64,000 nt of DNA. Origin: Oscillospiraceae bacterium (GTDB lineage Bacteria > Bacillota > Clostridia > Oscillospirales > Oscillospiraceae). Shown here one piece after another: positions 61,475-64,000 of the stretch. Numbering within the stretch: the stretch's first letter is position 1; each line of letters starts with the position of its first letter. The DNA lies in the NCBI GenBank assembly GCA_902790375.1, contig CADARY010000008.1, positions 24,379 to 88,378 of the forward strand. The letters run 5' to 3'. The position numbers were made by a program, and so were the translations under genes. The notes beneath the pieces are model-generated. The model was not told the origin of the DNA. It made no database searches and saw nothing but the letters and a program-made list of their open reading frames with translations.

Positions 61475-62178
61475 GCGATACGCGCATCGAACTCATCCGC
61501 CGCGCCCAGCAGGGAGAGCGGGAGGCCTCCCAGCGCCTTGTGGAGGAGAACGCGGGGCTCATCTGGAGCGTGGCCCGCCGCTATTTCGGCCGGGGCGTGG
61601 AGCCGGACGATCTCTATCAGCTCGGCTGTGTGGGCTTTCTCAAGGCCATCGAGGGCTTTGACACCGGCTACGGCACCCAGTTTTCCACCTACGCCGTGCC
61701 GAAGATCTCCGGGGAGATCCGGCGCTTTCTGCGCGACGACGGGGCGGTCAAGGTCAGCCGCGGCATCAAGGAGCAGGCGGCGAAGATCCGCCAGGCCCGC
61801 GTTGTCCTCGAGCAGCGCATCGGCCGGGAGCCGAAGATGTCGGAGCTCGCCGCGGAGACGGGCCTGAGCCCGGAGGAGATCGCCTTTGCCGAGACGGCCA
61901 CCGGCCCCGCCGACAGCATCCACCGCGAGAGCGGGGAGGACGGATTCACCCTCGAGCTGGTGCTGGGCGACTACGGGGCGGAGGAGCGCCTTGTGGAGCA
62001 TGTGGCCCTGCGCGCTGCGGTGGAAAAGCTCCCGGAGCGGGAAAAGCAGGTGATCGCCCTGCGCTACTTCCACGGCCTGACCCAGCAGGCAGCGGCCCGC
62101 ATCCTGCATGTGTCCCAGGTGCAGATCTCCCGCATCGAGCGCCGTGCCATCGAGCAGCTCCGGGAGATGCTGGAATAG
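61471..62178 (+). CDS. sigF: Sporulation sigma factor sigma-F
   Basis: A 235-residue sigma-70 protein: region 2 (DDLYQLGCVGFLKAIEGFD, YGTQFSTYAVPKISGEIRRF), region 3 and region 4 (LTQQAAARILHVSQVQISRI). With spoIIAA and spoIIAB upstream it is the forespore sigma-F (spoIIAC). It shows the organism can form endospores or descends from one that could. A terminator follows. Confidence 0.95.
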   Translation: MSDTRIELIRRAQQGEREASQRLVEENAGLIWSVARRYFGRGVEPDDLYQLGCVGFLKAIEGFDTGYGTQFSTYAVPKISGEIRRFLRDDGAVKVSRGIKEQAAKIRQARVVLEQRIGREPKMSELAAETGLSPEEIAFAETATGPADSIHRESGEDGFTLELVLGDYGAEERLVEHVALRAAVEKLPEREKQVIALRYFHGLTQQAAARILHVSQVQISRIERRAIEQLREMLE

Positions 62179-62182
62179 AAAA

Positions 62183-62210
62183 ACCGGGAGCGCCGAATGA
62201 CGCTCCCGGT
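62183..62210. terminator. Terminator after sigF
   Basis: ACCGGGAGCG pairs with CGCTCCCGGT around CCGAATGA; between convergent sigF and the symporter gene, with A-rich sequence on the left. Confidence 0.75.
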
Positions 62211-62229
62211 CTGTACATATTGGGACGAT

Positions 62230-63654
62230 TTACTTTGCGCTCTTGCTGAGGTGCTCCTTCGTGAGCTGGACGGTCACGCCGGAGAGGGCCAGCAGGGCGA
62301 TGAGGTTCGGGATGGCCATGAAGCCGTTGAGCGCGTCCGCCAGGTTCCAGGCGTCGGCCAGGCTCATGGTGGCGCCGATGATGATGAAGCAGATGAAGAG
62401 GACCTGGTAGATCTTCACGGACTTGTGGCCGAAGATGTACTCGCAGCAGCGGGTGCCGTAGAGGGACCAGCTCAGGATCGTGGAGAGGGCGAAGAGGCTG
62501 AGGCAGACGGCGATGATGATCGCGCCGAGCTTGCCGCCGAGCACGCTGCTCATGGCAGCCGCCACGTTGGAGCCGTTGCCGCCGGAGCCCCAGGTGATGT
62601 CGATCCCGCCCGCGCAGTAGGCGGTGAGGACGGTGAGACTGGTGAGCGTGCAGATCACGATGGTGTCCATGAAGACCTCAAAGATGCCGTACAGGCCCTG
62701 CTTGACAGGATCGGTCTCGGAGGTGGCGGCATGGGCGATGGGGGCGGAGCCAAGACCGGCCTCATTGGAGAAGCAGCCGCGGCCGACGCCCTTCTTGATG
62801 CTGGTCATGATGGTGATGCCGAAGGCGCCGCCGATGGCAGCGTCGGCATTGAACGCGCCCTGGAAGATCATGCCGAACACCGTGCCGATGTGACGGAAAT
62901 TGGCGAAAATGACAATGAGCGCGGAGATGATGTACACGACCGCCATGAAGGGGACGAGCTTTTCGGTGACCTGGCCGATGCGCTTGATGCCGCCGAGGAT
63001 GACAAGAGCAACAAAGGCGGCGACGATGCAGCCGACGATGAAGGTGCTCACGCGAACCTCAGAGCCGAGGAACAGGAAGGTACCTGCGGCATTGGGCGTG
63101 AAGGAGTCGATGGCGTTGTTGACGGCGTCGGCAATGGACTGCACCTGGGTGGCGTTGCCGATACCGAAGGCGGCGAGGGCGGCCAGCACGGCGAACACGC
63201 CGCCGAGCCATGCCCAGCTCTGGCCGAGACCGTTCTTGATGTAGTACATCGGGCCGCCGACCCAGTCGCCCTTGGCGTTGCGCTCACGGTACTTGACCGC
63301 CAGCAGCACCTCGGAATACTTGGTCATCATGCCGACCAGAGCGGCGATCCACATCCAGAAGACCGCGCCGGGGCCGCCGATGAAGATGGCGCCGGTGACG
63401 CCGGCGATGTTGCCGGTGCCGACGGTGGCTGCCAGGGCGGTGGTCAGCGCCTGGAAGGGCGTGACCTCGCCCTTGCCGGCCTGATGCTTGTCAAAGAGCT
63501 TGCCGGCGGTGTTTTTCCACCAGTAGGGGATGCGGCTGAACTGCATAAAGCCCATCCGAAAGCTGAGATAAAAGCCCGTGCCGACGAGCAGCAGCAGCAT
63601 TACGGGACCCCATGCGATGTCGTCAATTGTCGAAATCAATTGGCTCAGTGTCAT
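62230..63654 (-). CDS. Sodium:alanine/glycine symporter (AGCS family), riboswitch-controlled
   Basis: A 474-residue AGCS transporter from ATG 63652-63654, seven bases after AGGAGG. Family blocks: GTGNIAGVTGAIFIGGPGAV, FWMWIAALVGMMTKYSEVLL, WVGGPMYYIKNGLG, SNEAGLGSAPIAHAA. It is a paralog of the 32922 gene. The glycine riboswitch upstream indicates that it imports or exports glycine. Confidence 0.93.
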   Translation of the reverse strand: MTLSQLISTIDDIAWGPVMLLLLVGTGFYLSFRMGFMQFSRIPYWWKNTAGKLFDKHQAGKGEVTPFQALTTALAATVGTGNIAGVTGAIFIGGPGAVFWMWIAALVGMMTKYSEVLLAVKYRERNAKGDWVGGPMYYIKNGLGQSWAWLGGVFAVLAALAAFGIGNATQVQSIADAVNNAIDSFTPNAAGTFLFLGSEVRVSTFIVGCIVAAFVALVILGGIKRIGQVTEKLVPFMAVVYIISALIVIFANFRHIGTVFGMIFQGAFNADAAIGGAFGITIMTSIKKGVGRGCFSNEAGLGSAPIAHAATSETDPVKQGLYGIFEVFMDTIVICTLTSLTVLTAYCAGGIDITWGSGGNGSNVAAAMSSVLGGKLGAIIIAVCLSLFALSTILSWSLYGTRCCEYIFGHKSVKIYQVLFICFIIIGATMSLADAWNLADALNGFMAIPNLIALLALSGVTVQLTKEHLSKSAK

Positions 63655-63689
63655 GTTTGTTTCCTCCTTATCTTTCTCCAAAAATAAAA

Positions 63690-63716
63690 AAGGAGCGCTG
63701 AGAACTCAGCGGCTCC
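63690..63716 (-). terminator. Riboswitch expression-platform terminator
   Basis: On the minus strand GGAGCCGCTGAG pairs with CTCAGCGCTCC (one bulge), followed by a T-rich run, between the aptamer and the ribosome site of the symporter. Confidence 0.7.
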
Positions 63717-63719
63717 GGA

Positions 63720-63885
63720 CAGACATCATTCCCTGCCCCGCGGCGGGGCTGAACGCTCTGTCCTTTTGCCTGAGAGATTCGGCCTTGCGGCCTTGCACCT
63801 TCGGCACCCCGGCGGCGGACCGCACAGGGATTCTCCAGAGTTCCTCGGCCGCCGGTCTTGCATCGGCAATCCTGACGGCTTCAGA
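63720..63885 (-). promoter_or_regulatory. Glycine riboswitch
   Basis: Read on the minus strand: AACTCTGGAGAATCCC, then GGTGCCGAAGGTGCAAG, then GAATCTCTCAGGCAAAAGG and ACAGAGC. These are the conserved blocks of the glycine aptamer. I can make out one full aptamer (about 63755-63846). A GC hairpin and a terminator follow before the symporter gene, so glycine probably controls read-through. Confidence 0.88.
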
Positions 63886-63905
63886 GGGTTTTCGAATTTT
63901 ACTTA

Positions 63906-64000
63906 AGGCAATACCGCATAATTCGGCAAGAGCAGATCCTGAGAAAATTTGGGTTCTGATAAAGGCACTTTTTCGCAGATGTACTTTGTGTACCTCAAGA
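63906..64000. repeat. MITE-like repeat, copy 2, cut by the window end
   Basis: Starts AGGCAATACCGCATAATTCG, a close match to the inverted right end of the copy at 16381-16494. The next 45 bases follow copy 1 loosely (GAAAATTT, CACTTTTT shared); the last 28 bases are the reverse complement of the corresponding block in copy 1. Confidence 0.7.

Noticed and set aside
62197-63687. 496-residue plus-strand open frame
   Set aside because: Antisense to the riboswitch-controlled symporter; Asp/Gly/Glu/Ala-rich shadow frame.

Overview
The window reads as a GC-rich, endospore-forming Gram-positive anaerobe of the class Clostridia, probably Oscillospiraceae-like. The evidence is a complete spoIIAA-spoIIAB-sigF operon, Shine-Dalgarno sites of the AGGAGG type, a T-box leader, a glycine riboswitch, a YlmH-type S4 protein, lipoprotein signal peptides, and NHLP-type RiPP genes. 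The genus cannot be fixed from sequence reading alone. Antisense and shifted frames are unusually open because third codon positions are GC-rich.

Layout. 482-3904 (+): a membrane-anchored repeat/hydrolase protein and a membrane metallophosphoesterase. 4071-10995 (-): a housekeeping run DUF1385-prmC-recA-recX-rimO-pgsA-cysS, in which cysS carries an internal deletion and frameshift. 11037-12841 (-): a two-component system. 13056-16377 (+): a TetM/EF-G-like GTPase fused to a YacP/Rae1-like NYN nuclease domain, overlapping ylmH. 16600-17829 (+): pepT. 18035-20027 (-): a second two-component system. 20243-24631 (+): a carbohydrate ABC importer (lipoprotein and two permeases, no ATPase). 24793-30854 (+): an HlyD-like adaptor, a MacB-core-like protein, a small membrane protein, a D,D-carboxypeptidase and a VanZ protein with a VOC-like tail. 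30935-32805 (+): a two-gene RiPP locus with a PoyD-like radical SAM epimerase and an NHLP-leader precursor whose predicted core is Val/Ala/Ile-rich. 32922-36997: a Na+/amino-acid symporter, a ParB-like protein and a secreted phosphodiester glycosidase.

37247-51235 is a 13,989-bp integrated element bounded by 47-bp direct repeats (one mismatch) of the 3' part of tRNA-Pro(CGG); the intact tRNA lies at the right end. It carries a tyrosine integrase, excisionase-like genes, a DUF6291-like protein, a PD-(D/E)XK Holliday-junction-resolvase-like protein, a small terminase, a tail-chaperone-like protein, a tape-measure-like protein and many small genes. I see no large terminase, portal, capsid, lysis or relaxase gene. 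This content and size suggest a phage satellite or a collapsed prophage. Its right-hand control region has divergent promoters overlaid by three copies of a 16-bp palindrome, next to a ribbon-helix-helix gene.

51408-62178 returns to host functions: glnS, thioredoxin, a T-box-controlled YcxB-like gene with valS, a large secreted papain-like/LRR protein and the spoIIA operon. 62230-63890 (-) is a second symporter behind a glycine riboswitch. Two copies of a MITE-like repeat (16381-16494 and 63906-64000) share a block that is inverted between them.

The strongest candidates for new biology are the epimerase/NHLP pair, the satellite-like element, the GTPase-NYN fusion and the VanZ-VOC fusion.
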